64,000 bases of DNA, from the NCBI RefSeq assembly GCF_000283155.1, contig NW_004454181.1:21842079-21906078 (forward strand), given 5' to 3'. This DNA is from Ceratotherium simum simum. Taxonomy: Eukaryota > Chordata > Mammalia > Perissodactyla > Rhinocerotidae. The translations under genes and the position numbers were made by a program. This document shows positions 21,731-32,729 of this stretch, in pieces (position 1 is the stretch's first letter; the number at the start of each line of letters is the position of its first letter). The notes below the pieces were generated by a model. The model saw nothing but the letters and a program-made list of their open reading frames with translations, did no database searches and was not told the DNA's origin.

Positions 21731-23215
21731 AACCACGTGCACTGTTTCAAACCTACTTGGTTAGGGGCTAGTTTCCACCCTCGCTTGATAAAACTGCTTT
21801 GAACAACTTCTTACACTAAGTAAGTATAAGTCGTCACATTCCATGGGTACTGCAACCAGAGGACTCTCAAAGCTACTTTCAAAGAAAGCCCAGTTAATAG
21901 AGTTGAAATGAACACTGGACAAAGAATAGCATCTGACCCCAACTTTGTTGCTAATTCTGACCAATGAGTCTAGTCCACACTGCCATTTATAGAAGTAAGG
22001 CATTAGACTAGGTGATTTATAAATTTTCTTCCAGGTTTAAAAAAGAATATAATTCTAACAAATTTTGTATGCCTTACTATTCTCTAACTTCTTAGAAGTC
22101 AGAGCTGTTATTTTACCTATTTATTCTTTTTTTATTCCACTAAGCATCTAATATCATGCTTTACTCATGGCGAATTTTATTACCTGCATGCTGAATTAAC
22201 TTTTCAGGCTCCCTCCTGGCTGCTGAACTAGAGTGTATGACTCTGAGTCTAGAAAAGATTCATGCCCAGTTTAAGTCCTACAAATATTTCCTGACTGCCT
22301 CTTATTTACAATGCATCGTGCTGGTTCAAATCTAATTTTTAGATAAATTAGGTTTATTAGAGGAATAGGTTCCCTATAAAATATATAGTCTAAAAATTGT
22401 CCCCTGAAACATCCTTTCTTTACCATCTAACAATAGTAGAGGTACAAGAGAGATGTATTTCTTCAAAACAAGGCCACTGTGACTGGTTTAACACAAGTAA
22501 CAATCTTCAAATCCATATTCATCTACAAGAAGAGATTTATCTTTAACATAATTTCTGATTATGTCCCTGCTCTCAATGGGATATGCCTGCAGCATTAACT
22601 GGAAGGTAAGAGAGAATAATAACCTAGGGCCTTCAATAAACACATTTCTAGTTTTCTCTGATGTCATTTGGAAGAGATCCAATTTAGAAGTGTCCTACAT
22701 AGATGTCAAAGATACAAGTCACACCTTCAAGAGGAGCCATCTTTATAATACATCTGGGTACAGTCTATCAGACACCGCCTTATTTTGTCCTTTAAGAAAA
22801 AAAGAAAGAAAAAAACATAGCCTAGGGGCTGAATCCTTTAAGGGGGGAAGTAGATAAGTGGGAGCTGGCTCTGCTATAGGCTAAGCGTTGGAGAAGGTTT
22901 TTCTCCCACATCACCCGGAGGCAAACATCTTGTAACTCCTTTGAGCACAGAACTCATGTTTTAAATTATTCTTTAATCCCTCTCACATACAACATGGCAA
23001 GGGGGAGAGTGGTCAAAATAGCTTCATTTTGAAATGTACTTATAAACTGAGTGGGGGGAAAAAAAAAATGCATGTTGGCCAGAGTTTTCTAGGTTAAACT
23101 ATACTTGAGGCAAGAGGATCTGGCCAAGCTGCACATTTTGATATGATTTTAGGAAAAAGAAAAGTCCAGTGTCCCTCTTTCTGTATTCATAACATAATAT
23201 AGAATTACATACACT
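21731..23215. other. Unassigned non-coding sequence
   Basis: No repeat family or gene is recognised. The frames at 21761-22003, 22488-22682 and 22561-22857 overlap on both strands and look random. A short (GAAA)n-like run lies at 22794-22817. Confidence 0.45.
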
Positions 23216-23660
23216 GTAAATCAGAATAATTCAAGAGTTAATATTCGCCTGGAAAACAAAAGTACTATTTGGAAATCAGAAAATGGAGAAGAAATGGAAT
23301 GATGAACATAGGCAAGAATATGAAAAAGAAAGGCTACTAGGACTTGGTGGGAGAAGCCTCTTGCCCACCCCCCATCCGGGTACCTAGCATATCCTGGTCC
23401 AGAGGCTGCAATAAACTTGGGAATTGCCTGCTCGCCTTGGTTGAGGCAGTGGACCTGCGGAAAGGGGAGACTGACTTCCCAGTCCCCAGTAGGGGCACAA
23501 GATGTCCATCCCACCACTGGCAGGACCGTCAACCCAGCAGTAGGTTGACTGTGCCCATACCTAGTTGTGGGGTGGAACACAGGGGTGCCTGTGAGGGTCT
23601 GGACTTTGTCCGAAAGTATCCCATGCCCGAGGGAGAGTGACATTAACGAGCAAATAAAAA
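23216..23660. other. GC-rich block of unknown origin
   Basis: From about 23340 to 23640 the base composition rises sharply over its AT-rich surroundings. Overlapping open frames occur on both strands (140 codons on the minus strand at 23221-23643, 98 on the plus strand at 23344-23640), which suggests composition and not coding. An AATAAA followed by 'cttgggaattgcctgctcgc' at 23410 would fit a retroviral LTR-type polyadenylation region. I cannot assign it to a family. Confidence 0.35.
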
Positions 23661-23939
23661 AACATCATGACAGATGGAGAGAGAGAGAGACCATGGAAGA
23701 AAGGAAACAGTTTTGCATTCTAGTAATTTTAATGACATTTTTTTCCTGCTCTTTGAACAAGGAACTCTGCATATTCATTTTGCACTGGGCCCCACAAATT
23801 AAACACCCATCCCTGCCAGGAGTCATCATTTGTACCTCCATATTTTCTGTCTGCAAGCCTCGTTGTTTCTACCACCAAAATAGATTCTGTGCTCACATCT
23901 CTGCATCTCCATATCTCTCACCTCCACTGCCACATTAAC
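23661..23939. other. Unassigned non-coding sequence
   Basis: Contains a short (GA)n run at 23679-23693. No gene is recognised. Confidence 0.4.
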
Positions 23940-24600
23940 CTTCCAACGAGCCCTGACCTCACAATCTACTCTCCTCACAATACCCAGAGGGATCTTTTAA
24001 AAACTTAAAGTCACCTTAAAGCCTCAAAGGCTTCCCATCACACCTAGTATGAAGTTCAGACTCCAATTCATGACCTACAATGTCCTATGTGATCCAGTCC
24101 CCGCCGACCTCTCCCCTGTCTTCCGTAATATCGCAGCCACTTTGGCTTCCTTCTCACCACTTGAACACACCAAATTCTCCACCCTCTGCCCCTTTCCACC
24201 CCTTGCCCCCTCCCTCCTCCTGCAGCATCTCACATCCCATTCCTTCTGCTCAGAACCACAACCCTTTCCCACCTCCACCCCCAACACACACTGCAGGCAC
24301 TAAGGCCTGCAGGCAGGTCTGGCTGCGCCCCATTCCACAGGTCCATCCACTGAAAAAGCCTCCCAGATCTTCTTCCTAAGTCTCCCCTCATACTATGCTG
24401 TTTCCTTAATGCCATATATGCTGATTTATGCATTTGTTTATTTTTTAACTGTTTTCTGTCTGCCTCTTCCTCTAGGCTGCAAGCTTCATGGTGACAAGTA
24501 TGTCAGTTTTCTCAACCAGTCTATCTCAGGTGCCTATCAGAGGACTTGCAACACAGTGCTCGACGATTATTTATTAAATAAACATTTATTACAGCTATAG
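23940..24600 (+). repeat. L2 LINE, long 3' segment
   Basis: 'cctcaaaggcttcccatcac', 'tcatgacctacaatgtccta', 'tgtgatccagtccccgccga' and 'ggctgcaagcttcatggtga' follow L2 from the end of its coding region to the 3' end, which closes with 'attaaataaacatttattac'. Frames on both strands (24049-24379) derive from this C-rich LINE text. Confidence 0.85.
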
Positions 24601-24905
24601 TATTCGGTGTACTATATTTCGTATCTATCTGGAGTCTTTGAAAGTTGGAGACCTGGGTATATTATGTGTAATTATTCAGTTTACCACAAAGCAGACAGCT
24701 CCTATCTCTCCCCATGTAGTCAAATGCAAATGTGCATATTAATTTTCAAGTTTCAACCCAATCGTTAGACTGTTGACCAGGGTACTTTGAGTCTTGTATT
24801 CATAGAAGAAGCGAAATGCAGTGTTACTTTGGAAAGAGTTAGCTAAATTTTGAGATGAATTGGAAATTGTCTAGAGGAATAAACTCAAAATCAAACCTCC
24901 CTGGG
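24601..24905. other. Unassigned non-coding sequence
   Basis: No recognised feature. Confidence 0.45.
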
Positions 24906-25007
24906 CAAGTTTTCTCCCTCCCTCTCTCCCTCCCTCCTGTCTTCCTTTCTTCTTTCCTTTTTCCTTCCTTCCTCCCTTCCTTCCTTTCTTTCTTCCTTCC
25001 TTCCTTC
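24906..25007. repeat. (CCTT)n polypyrimidine tract
   Basis: About 100 bases of almost pure pyrimidine on the plus strand, made of CCCT, CCTT and CTTT units. The 80-codon frame at 24855-25097 (poly Ser/Phe/Leu/Pro) is the translated microsatellite. Confidence 0.95.
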
Positions 25008-25152
25008 AATCTTTTCTTATTTTTAGTAATAGTCCATAATACTCATCCCTCAAATTTCATAATAAAGTTTAAGAAAGCAAATAAAACGGCTTTGTAAATG
25101 AAATATTTAACATTTATTTCAGCTATTATTTTAGTTTCTGGTAAAGCTTTAT

Positions 25153-25550
25153 GTGGTAGGCTGAATTATGGTCCCCCAAAGATGTCCACATACCAATCCC
25201 TGGGACTGTGAATATATCACCTTATATGCATTATCCAGTTTGGACCAATGTAATCAAAAAGGTCTTTATAAGAGGGAGGCCAGAGGGTCAGAAACAGAGA
25301 CTGCAAGATGCTACCCTGCCGGTTTTCAAGATGGAGGATGGGGACATGAGACAAAGAATGCAGATGGCCTCTAGAAGCTAGAAAAGGCAAGCAAATGAAT
25401 TCTCCCCTAGAACCTCCAGAAGGAATGCAGCTCTTGGATACCTTGATTTTAGGACTTGTGTGCTCCAAAACTATATGATAATAAATCTGTATTGTTTTAA
25501 GCCACCAAATTTGTGGTACTTTGTTACAGCAGCCATAGGACACTAATATG
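25153..25550 (+). mobile_element. Solitary MLT1 LTR (ERVL-MaLR)
   Basis: The LTR runs from 'tgtggtaggctgaattatgg' to 'agcagccataggacactaat'. Diagnostic stretches are 'ccccaaagatgtccacatac', 'tctagaagctagaaaaggca' and 'taagccaccaaatttgtggt'. No internal viral sequence is present. The two frames at 25168-25543 are inside it. Confidence 0.9.
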
Positions 25551-25574
25551 GTTTATGATTAATGGAAGTTATAT

Positions 25575-25632
25575 GGTTTATGGTTTTATTTGTATATAAA
25601 TATATTTATATATATTATATATATTATAGAGC
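25575..25632. repeat. TA-rich simple repeat
   Basis: TATATAAATATATTTATATA-like run. Confidence 0.7.
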
Positions 25633-25784
25633 AGAAGTATAGGTGAAAAAAAAGCCGCAAAATATGATCTACCCTGCTATTTCCTAAACTTGCCTAGAGA
25701 TCAGCGTCACATGGGAAATTTATTGTAAACATGATATCCTGTGCCCCTTCCTTAGACGTTCTGATTCAAGAATTCTGGTCCAAT

Positions 25785-25905
25785 ACAGGAAATGAAGCCC
25801 AAGAAAGTGAGATGATGTTCCTAAAGCCACAAAGATAGTCAGTAGCTGGACAGGAGCACAACTCTGACCCTCAACCCACAGTACCAAGATTACTGCTCCA
25901 CACGG
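25785..25905 (-). repeat. MIR SINE fragment, antisense
   Basis: 'atacaggaaatgaagcccaa' and 'gtcagtagctggacaggagc' fit the antisense MIR core. Confidence 0.65.
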
Positions 25906-26050
25906 AGCTTTTATAGTGAATGTGAAAGGGCCTTACAAAAAATTTACAGGGATTAGAGCATAATTTTATGATTTTTAAAGATTAAAAGGTTTCAACAAAT
26001 CAGATCATGAATAAAAGTGTGGGGGGGATTATGCTAGATTCAAGAGTCTT
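25906..26050. other. Unassigned spacer
   Basis: Short stretch without recognised features. Confidence 0.4.
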
Positions 26051-26054
26051 AAGG

Positions 26055-26447
26055 ATGTATTATGACTGAATGTTGGTGTCTCCCCAAAATTCATATATTG
26101 AAGCCCTAAGCCCAGCATGGCTGTATTTGGAGAAGGGGCCTCTAAGAAAGTAATTAAGGTTAAATGATGTCATAAGGGTGGGGTTAACATCCTTATAAGA
26201 AGAGACAGCAGTGAGCTCCCACCTGGGCTCTCTGTGTCTCTGTGCATGCACATGGAAAGGCCATGTGAGCACACAGCAAGAAAGTGGCCACCTACGAGCC
26301 AGGAAGACAGCTCTCACCAGAAACTGACCCTGCCAGATCTTGATCTGGGACTTTCAGCCTCCAGAACTGTGAGAAAATAAATTCCTGTTGTTTAAGCCAC
26401 CCAGTCTGTGGCATTATGTTATGCCAGCCTGAGCTGAATAAGATAGG
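26055..26447 (+). mobile_element. Solitary MaLR LTR (MST/MLT1-like)
   Basis: 'gtctccccaaaattcatata' near the start, 'aggtggggttaac'-like text at 26177, 'gagcacacagcaagaaagtg', 'cctccagaactgtgagaaaa' and 'ttaagccacccagtctgtgg' are MaLR LTR text. The 85-codon minus-strand frame at 26060-26317 is the antisense of this LTR. Confidence 0.85.
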
Positions 26448-26654
26448 ACGATAACAACCAGATGCATGCGTGGTCCTGAATTGGATGCTGATTTAGGCAA
26501 ACCAGCCATAAAGGACTTTTTTAGTCAACTGGGGAAATAGGAATGAGGTCTGGGTATTAGATGAGATGAAAATTTATTGCAATGGAAAAGTGAAGATTAT
26601 AAACTGAAAATACACAGATTACAAAACAATATGTATAGTATTATCTCATGTTGT

Positions 26655-26770
26655 TAAAAAATACAAAAATGTGTATGTATGTGTATGTATGTGTATATAT
26701 GTATATATACATATTTTTGTATATATATATGTTATGTGTGTGTATATATATAATATATCTCGAAATATAT
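26655..26770. repeat. (TATG)n/(TA)n simple repeat
   Basis: A microsatellite of GTATGTAT and TATATA units, partly self-complementary (palindromic around 26700-26735). Confidence 0.85.
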
Positions 26771-27384
26771 ACACTAAAGTGTTGCAGTTTGGATCGTTCA
26801 GTGGTAGGAATGTGATTAATTTTTAATTTTGCTTGTCTACATTCACTAATTTTCTACAATATACACGTACTGCTTCCATAAAGATGAAACATTATTTTAA
26901 AAAATTGAAGCCAAGTCCTTTTTTAAGATAAAAAAACTCTGTCAAATTACAGAATGTTTCTGATCTTCCTCATGCCTCCCACTGAACCATTTCCCCTGTC
27001 CCATCTTTCTCCCAGTGAACCAGCCACAGTTATGATCAAATAGCTCTCAGTAAGAAGAGCTGCTAATAGATACTCTGCCTCATAAAAAAGGAAAAGCAAC
27101 CAGCATCATTTGTCTACTGGGTCCCAAGCTTCCATTTATTTATAGTTGAAGTATGCATGATTCATTTTAATTCAAATAAAACTTGTTGGGGCAATTAATC
27201 CATTCTCCCCATGAAAGTATTCCTCTAAATATTAAAAAGTACATAATACTATCTTCTGATGTGACACAAAATTATTTAGGGAACCATCAGAAATGGAAGT
27301 AGAGGGACATAACTGAAATATGAAGTTTTAATTTTATTCCACTCAACAGCCTTTATTGAGCATCTAATGTGCTCAGAGTTCTAG
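26771..27384. other. Unassigned non-coding sequence
   Basis: No gene recognised. The last about 50 bases ('cctttattgagcatctaatg') resemble the start of an old mammalian repeat. Confidence 0.45.
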
Positions 27385-27642
27385 GCTGGAACATTCCTTC
27401 TCACTTGAAATGTTCTATTCTTTATTTCTCACCAATTATCTGAATTTTATCTCTTCTTAAAGACCTAATTCCTGTTTCTCCAAGAAGTCCTATCTGATTT
27501 CTCTAGGCCAGAGCAAATATTCCTCCTGTCTGAAAATGTAAGGTGGTTAGTGTCTCTCTGACTGATCACATATAAACACTAAGCCCTCAGTTGTTTAAAC
27601 ATGGCTAACTTCTATCCCTAGATAGATTCTAGGATGCTGCGA
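27385..27642 (+). repeat. L2 LINE, left part (interrupted by an ERE)
   Basis: 'tcttcttaaagacctaattc', 'ctccaagaagtcctatctga' and 'ctctaggccagagcaaatat' match the L2 3' region. The same L2 continues at 27921. Confidence 0.65.
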
Positions 27643-27657
27643 GGTAGAGTCCTTTTT

Positions 27658-27905
27658 GAGTGTGTGTGTGTGTGTGTGAGGAAGATCAGCCCTGAGCTAA
27701 CATCCATGCCAATCCTCCTCTTTCTTTTTTTTGCTGAGGAAGACTGGCCCTGGGCTAACATCCATGCCCATCTTCCTCCACTTTATATGGGACACTGCCA
27801 CAGCATGGCTTGACAAGCGGGGCATTGGTGCGCGCCTGGGATCCGGACCCGGGCCGTCAGCAGCGGAGCACGCGCGCTTAACTGCTACACCACGGGGGCC
27901 GGTCT
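27658..27905 (-). mobile_element. ERE SINE, variant subfamily, antisense
   Basis: The tail is a (TG)n run followed by 'gatcagccctgagctaacat' and a second block reading 'ctgggctaacatccatgccc'. The head ('gggatccggacccgggccgt', 'taactgctacaccacggggg') is reversed. The middle ('cactttatatgggacactgc') differs from the 14042 and 17638 copies and marks another subfamily. A 15-bp duplication, ggtagagtccttttt, flanks it (27643-27657 and 27906-27920). Confidence 0.95.
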
Positions 27906-27920
27906 GGTAGAGTCCTTTTT

Positions 27921-27995
27921 AAAAATCCTCAGTATTCTCCACGGTGTTTTACACTTTCTAGACACTGAATAAATGTTTGTTGATTAACTGACAGA
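27921..27995 (+). repeat. L2 LINE 3' end, right part
   Basis: 'tagacactgaataaatgttt' followed by 'gttgattaactgac' is the L2 3' terminus and resumes the L2 cut by the ERE. Confidence 0.8.
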
Positions 27996-28757
27996 TCTGG
28001 GACTTGCTTTTCTCTTGGTCCAAAGCTGTAGTACAAAATTGCCGGAGTACAGTTAATATTTATTGAAATGGATGCCAACTCTTGGTCTCTAAATATGGTA
28101 ATGATCCCTTTCTAAAGAGTCTTGGATTTTACCCTGTTTTCTAACTGGCTCTATAAAGGATAGGGCTGGTTTGTGAATTTACAATACAAAGAAGAAATCT
28201 CTTCTTTCCAGTCTGTGCCAGATGGGTTGAAATACTGAATGAGAACTGGAGGTTTCCACAGTCATGCACCAGGTGACAAGAAAGAAGATTTTTCCAAGTA
28301 GTAAAACTGCTCTTTCTCTGCTAAGTGAGTGTCTTAAGAAGCAAGAAACAGCCTGGCTGAAAGTTGTGTCTTTGACCCCACTTTTCCAGTGCTGAGCCAG
28401 GAAAATGAGATACTGGAGAGGTGAAATTTTGCCAAATCCATGAGAAATGAGGCGTTTGCTGCTGGGGATGCAAGAGGGTTGGTGACATTTAATTGAAGAA
28501 TTGCCCAATTTTCCATCTGGTTGAGAAAAAAAACCAAGGTGAAACAGTTGGGCCTCCGATTTGTGTGACTGAGCTAGAGGCGGGTGCCATCCAATTTCAT
28601 TTTCTTAAGGCAATGGATCTTAGCAACGAGTTGGCTCTGTTCCACGGTCTGAGGATGCAACTAGAAACACAGGAAGCTTCATGTCTTGATTCTTGTTCTT
28701 CCAGAAAGACGCTTAGAGTATGTTAACTTTTGACCTACTCTACTGTACAGCAAAAAC
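27996..28757. other. Unassigned, apparently single-copy sequence
   Basis: No repeat is recognised. Frames overlap on both strands (28179-28508 and 28334-28537 minus, 28493-28726 plus) without protein character. Confidence 0.45.
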
Positions 28758-28759
28758 TA

Positions 28760-28935
28760 GTCACAGTTAAGACACGCACTGCGGAGTCATACAGATTTGT
28801 GTTAAATCCCCAGCTCTGCCACTTATTAGCTGTGTGGTCTTGGACAAGCATTCCTTTCTGTTCCTCAGTTTTGTCATCTGTGAAATAGACACTATCATAG
28901 TGGCTACCACACACACACACAAAAATCACAATGAT
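28760..28935 (+). repeat. MIR SINE
   Basis: 'ccagctctgccacttattag', 'ctgtgtggtcttggacaagc' and 'tcctcagttttgtcatctgt' are the MIR core. A short (CA)n run lies at 28909-28921. Confidence 0.85.
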
Positions 28936-29099
28936 TGGCTAAGGCAAGAACCACTTTCAGGGCATCTGAAACATACTTCTTAAAAAATGGAGTTTTTATT
29001 GTTATTTTCTACTGTCACCAAGGAAAATCTTTTAATTACTTACAAATTTGAAATTCTGAGTCTCCTTAACTTCCAGCTTTGGAGGAAATAGTCTACCTG

Positions 29100-29250
29100 A
29101 AGCAGATCTGCAGAAGGCCAGAGCACATCAGACTCATGGGAATGGTTATATCCAAGGCTCTTCGTGTTGCCTCACTTCAATTCTCCAAGTGTGCCAGACT
29201 GATCACTATTCCTCATTTTGATCAAGCTGTTTACACCTTTGCCTTGTCAT
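29100..29250 (+). repeat. L2 LINE, left part (interrupted by Tigger7)
   Basis: 'tctccaagtgtgccagactg' and 'agctgtttacacctttgcct' fit the L2 passage on '...cagccacactggcc...cctttgcac'. The L2 resumes after 29687. Confidence 0.6.
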
Positions 29251-29370
29251 CTATTTTTCTTTCCTTATTAAGTCAAAAACTTTCACCTTTTCACTTAAAG
29301 AAAGCACTTTATGGCTTCTCTTTGGCATATCCAAATTGCCGGCATCACTACCCTTGCTCTTTGGGGCCAT
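29251..29370 (-). pseudogene. Tigger7 transposase N-terminus (truncated)
   Basis: The minus-strand frame read from the Met at 29370 contains MAPKSKGSDAG, MPKRSHKVL and SLSEKVKVFDLIRKEK, the start of the CENP-B/pogo-type helix-turn-helix of Tigger7 transposases. About 40 codons remain, against several hundred in the family. The upstream part of the open frame (to 29448) is leader. The truncated gene cannot make a transposase. Confidence 0.9.
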
Positions 29371-29686
29371 TATTAAGTAAAATAAGGGTGACTTGAACAC
29401 AAGCACTGCGGGTACAACGACAGTTGATCTGATAACCAAGACCACCACTAACTGACTAATGGGTGGGTAGCGTATACAGCATGGATATGCAGGACAAAGG
29501 GATGATTCACATCCCGAGCAGGACTGAGTGGGATGGTGGGCTATTTCATCATGTTACTCAGAATAGATTGCAATTTAAAACTTATGAATTGTTTATTTTG
29601 GGGACTTTCCATTTAATATTTTCCGCAATTGACCGCAAGTAACTGAAACCACTGAAACCGAAACCATGGATAATAGGAGACGACTA
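29251..29686 (-). mobile_element. Tigger7-type DNA transposon, 5' part, antisense
   Basis: On the minus strand it starts with a terminal repeat ('agtcgtctcctattatccat'). The leader follows ('taaacaattcataagtttta', 'gggatgtgaatcatcccttt'), then the start of a transposase gene. It stops after about 435 bp, so it is truncated. TA lies next to the right end (29686-29687). It splits an L2 element. Confidence 0.9.
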
Positions 29687-30055
29687 TACAGCCAAATCCC
29701 ATCACGCTTCAAGGCTTAGTTCAAAGGTCACTACCTCTGTGAAATAATGTAATCCATAGTTAGAAGCTAACATTTTTTTCTGGAACATCCCTGCAGTACT
29801 TAAATACTACCTCCCTTTCACGTTTATTTCATTCTATTTTACATTATGATTATCTGTTTTACAGAAAACCTTCTTACATCCCCAGCAGCAAATGTCTCAT
29901 TTCTCAAGGATATATCTTTTTACCATGAGCACACCCTCTTCAAATGTGTTATCTTTCACACCTAGAAAGTGTGAAAAGGTAAAGAGGTCTAGAGCTTTTT
30001 ACATAATAGGTAATCAGTAAATGGTTGAATAAATGGATGAATAAATGAATAGCTT
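29687..30055 (+). repeat. L2 LINE, right part, to 3' end
   Basis: 'cgcttcaaggcttagttcaa', 'gatatatctttttaccatga' and 'taatcagtaaatggttgaat' give the L2 3' end with an AATGAATG-like tail. Confidence 0.75.
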
Positions 30056-31139
30056 CAAGCCTATTCTTGAATCAATTAAAGAACTTTATCTCTACTATAG
30101 GAGGAACATCCTCCATAATTTCCACTATCCGTCTTCTGGTATTTCTATGTTTCCCCATAAAACAGCCACACTGGCTTTTTTGGAAGTATTAGTAAGAAAA
30201 TTTCTCCCAGCCCTCCTCACTGATTCAAGCCCAAATGAGACAGATGGAGTAATCTCACCAAGCAAGGTAAGAAAGGTGCCCAAGTATAAGACAATCAACC
30301 CATTCCAGAGGCTCAGCCTGCACCATGTGCATGTCAGCCTGATTCAGAGGCACTGTCGGTCCAGGTCACCTCTGCTACCCAGCTTGCCCATGAGTCCTGT
30401 GGAGAGTTTTTAATTGGTTCATAACTTATAGAGGGATTATGGGTATGACTCTCCCCTATAGACACATCTGATAATACTTTTAAAAGTCTTAACATTGAGC
30501 TGATGCTTGGAAGGATACCAAGACAAAATATATTTCAAAATATGATACTTCAAAACGAAATACAGAACATTTTGGAGTTTATACATTGGAAGAGTGAGAG
30601 AAAAATCCCAAGTAGCTATAACCCTTCTTTCATCTGAGATTCTAAATCTGATGACGTTTTATTAATAGCCTACTATAAAATCAAAACGGGCTTCCAGCCA
30701 GTGCATTCCTACATTAGAGGCTTACATATCACTGCTTACATCACCAGGATGGCACCAGATTCAGTAGAGGATGTGAAAAGCCATAAAATAATTTGATGTA
30801 AGACTTAATAGTAGATGTCCCACTATAAGAGATTAAAAATATCATCTAAATGGAAATGAAGGCATGCATCTGCCCACACTCATATGAGGGTCACAAACAG
30901 CTGGATGAGAGATCCTGAACACAACAACACACCGTCTAGATCTTTGAATTCATTTACCCTAAAAGCAAATGCAGAAGAGTGTGAAGTGGTGGCTTTTCAC
31001 AGTCGCCAATTTTAATTCAACAAGGATCTCATAATTTTCTATTTGGTATTCAGTATGCTGGTAGAACAGCCTCCCCCAAGGCATAAGAACACATGTCATC
31101 TGGCTTGTGTACTCAATACTGGTATTTTTGTTTGAGTTC
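30056..31139. other. Unassigned non-coding sequence
   Basis: No gene or repeat is recognised over about 1.1 kb. The 122-codon frame at 30045-30413 has no family resemblance. Confidence 0.45.
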
Positions 31140-31285
31140 CTCTACTGGAAAATTATAATCAGGGGCAGATCCAGATTTTGTGGGGCCTGAAGCTTATAGA
31201 ATTTGGGGGAATGCTCTCTAAGAAAAAGAAGACAAAATGATAAACAGAAAATCAAGCGGACATTCTTAGAAGGAGTTCTTGCAAG
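31140..31285 (+). repeat. Possible ancient DNA-transposon fragment
   Basis: 'ggggcagatccagattttgt' with 'ggggcctgaagcttatagaa' resembles an old mammalian interspersed repeat I cannot name. The assignment is weak. Confidence 0.35.
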
Positions 31286-32045
31286 CCAGGAGCACTGAGG
31301 CTTAAGATTCATTAGCTTTTCAGTAAATTCTCCTCTGCTTATAGCACAGCAGTGCTTGTCCCAATAAAATCCTCAAGTTAATGGTCTGTTCAGTGTTTGC
31401 CAAATGTACTCTGCAAGTGATGAAACACAAATGATGAAGAAAAAGAAGAAGATGATGATACTGAAGGACGAGGAGGAGGAGAAGAATTATACAGAGCATA
31501 CCTCTGTATCTCTTCATGCTCTTGCCATTGGCCAGTGGAGACCCACATCACAAGCCGAGAGGACAGCCCTCTCCTAGCTCCATTATCTTGTAACTCCACT
31601 CTCTGCTGTGCTCCCCACATACACCCCTTGTCTGGAATCTGCTGCTCCTACAAATGGCCTAATACCTACTGCAACTTATTTTCATGGTGCACCATTCAGC
31701 AGACTCTGAAGGGACTGCACATCAATCTCTTTCATTTCTCGAGAAGTTTAGAGGGTTTTTTTTCTTTCTTCTGGGAGTCATGACAAGAGCCAACTGAAGC
31801 TTTTCTGCAACTGTCTCTCCTGCGATATGTTACTACTCTTTCTCTTTCATGATTGTGAAACAGAAAAGGGAAACTACTCTCTCTCTAGTCAAAGGAGGGT
31901 CAGTGGATAACCCTACAAGGTGTAAAGGCTGAAAGGAGAAATCTTATGATTATTTCAATCTAGTTAAGTCAGATTTCCAAATGTTGCTTTTTCTTAACTG
32001 CCCAGTTAGTTTTCAGACAAACGTTTCAATTGTCTAGTTTCTATC
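31286..32045. other. Unassigned non-coding sequence
   Basis: Contains a purine-rich (GAA/GGA) run at 31436-31490. The overlapping frames there are translated low-complexity sequence. Confidence 0.45.
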
Positions 32046-32170
32046 TCATGATTTTTTATTCAACAGATAGTGTAAATGTCTACCATGTGCCTGTACTCTG
32101 TTAGACACTGGGAATCTATTTGTGAATTTGGGAGAAATGGCACAAGGCTAAATATCATGCAAACAAAACA
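32046..32170 (+). repeat. Ancient interspersed repeat, family not assigned
   Basis: 'accatgtgcctgtactctgt' and 'tagacactgggaatctattt' resemble the 5' part of the old repeat also seen at 15070-15290. Confidence 0.45.
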
Positions 32171-32317
32171 AAAGAAAACAAAACTCACCCAAGAAACATA
32201 TTACTCACCTTATCAATGTAGGTTTATTGCATCTACTTTTGGGTTCAGGATGCTGAGGGGTGGGGATGAAGGTTTACAGGGATTAAAAATAACAAATAAT
32301 ATTTGAGAAGCTCTTTT

Positions 32318-32591
32318 TGTTTGTTTGTTTGTTTGTGTTTTTTTTCTGGTGAGGAAGATTCACCCTGAGCTAACATCTGTTGCCAATCTTCCACTTTTTA
32401 AAATTTTTTTGCTTGAGGAACATTAGCCCTGAGCTAACATCTGTGCCATTCTTCCTCTATTTTGTATGTGGGCCACCGCCACAGCCTGGTTGACAAGTGG
32501 TGTAGGTCCATGCCCGGGATCCGAACCCACGAACCTGGGCCACGGAAGCGGAACATGCCGAGCTTAACCACTACGCCATGAGGCTGGCCCC
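32318..32591 (-). mobile_element. ERE SINE, older variant, antisense
   Basis: The (GTTT)n tail is followed by two 'gagctaacatctgt' blocks, the antisense box B ('gggatccgaacccacgaacc') and the head ('ttaaccactacgccatgagg'). The 13-bp duplication gagaagctctttt flanks it (32305-32317 and 32592-32604). It differs more from the ERE consensus than the 14042 copy. Confidence 0.95.
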
Positions 32592-32729
32592 GAGAAGCTC
32601 TTTTAAAATGAGGATAAAGATGGTCAGTTATAAATGTACACATTAATAGTGTGTTGTAGAGTGAAAAAAATGAACATGTAGGACTAAGTGTCTACCCTTT
32701 ACTAAAGTCTATCCTTTCACTAGAGAGGC

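Noticed and set aside
23221..23643. 140-codon minus-strand open frame
   Set aside because: Lies in a GC-rich block with an equally open plus-strand frame. No protein family was recognised, so composition is the likelier cause.
23567..23938. 123-codon plus-strand frame with a Cys-rich C-terminus
   Set aside because: No pattern of a known zinc or secreted domain, and overlapped by antisense frames.
30045..30413. 122-codon plus-strand frame
   Set aside because: Begins at the tail of an L2 and shows no domain or homologous motif.
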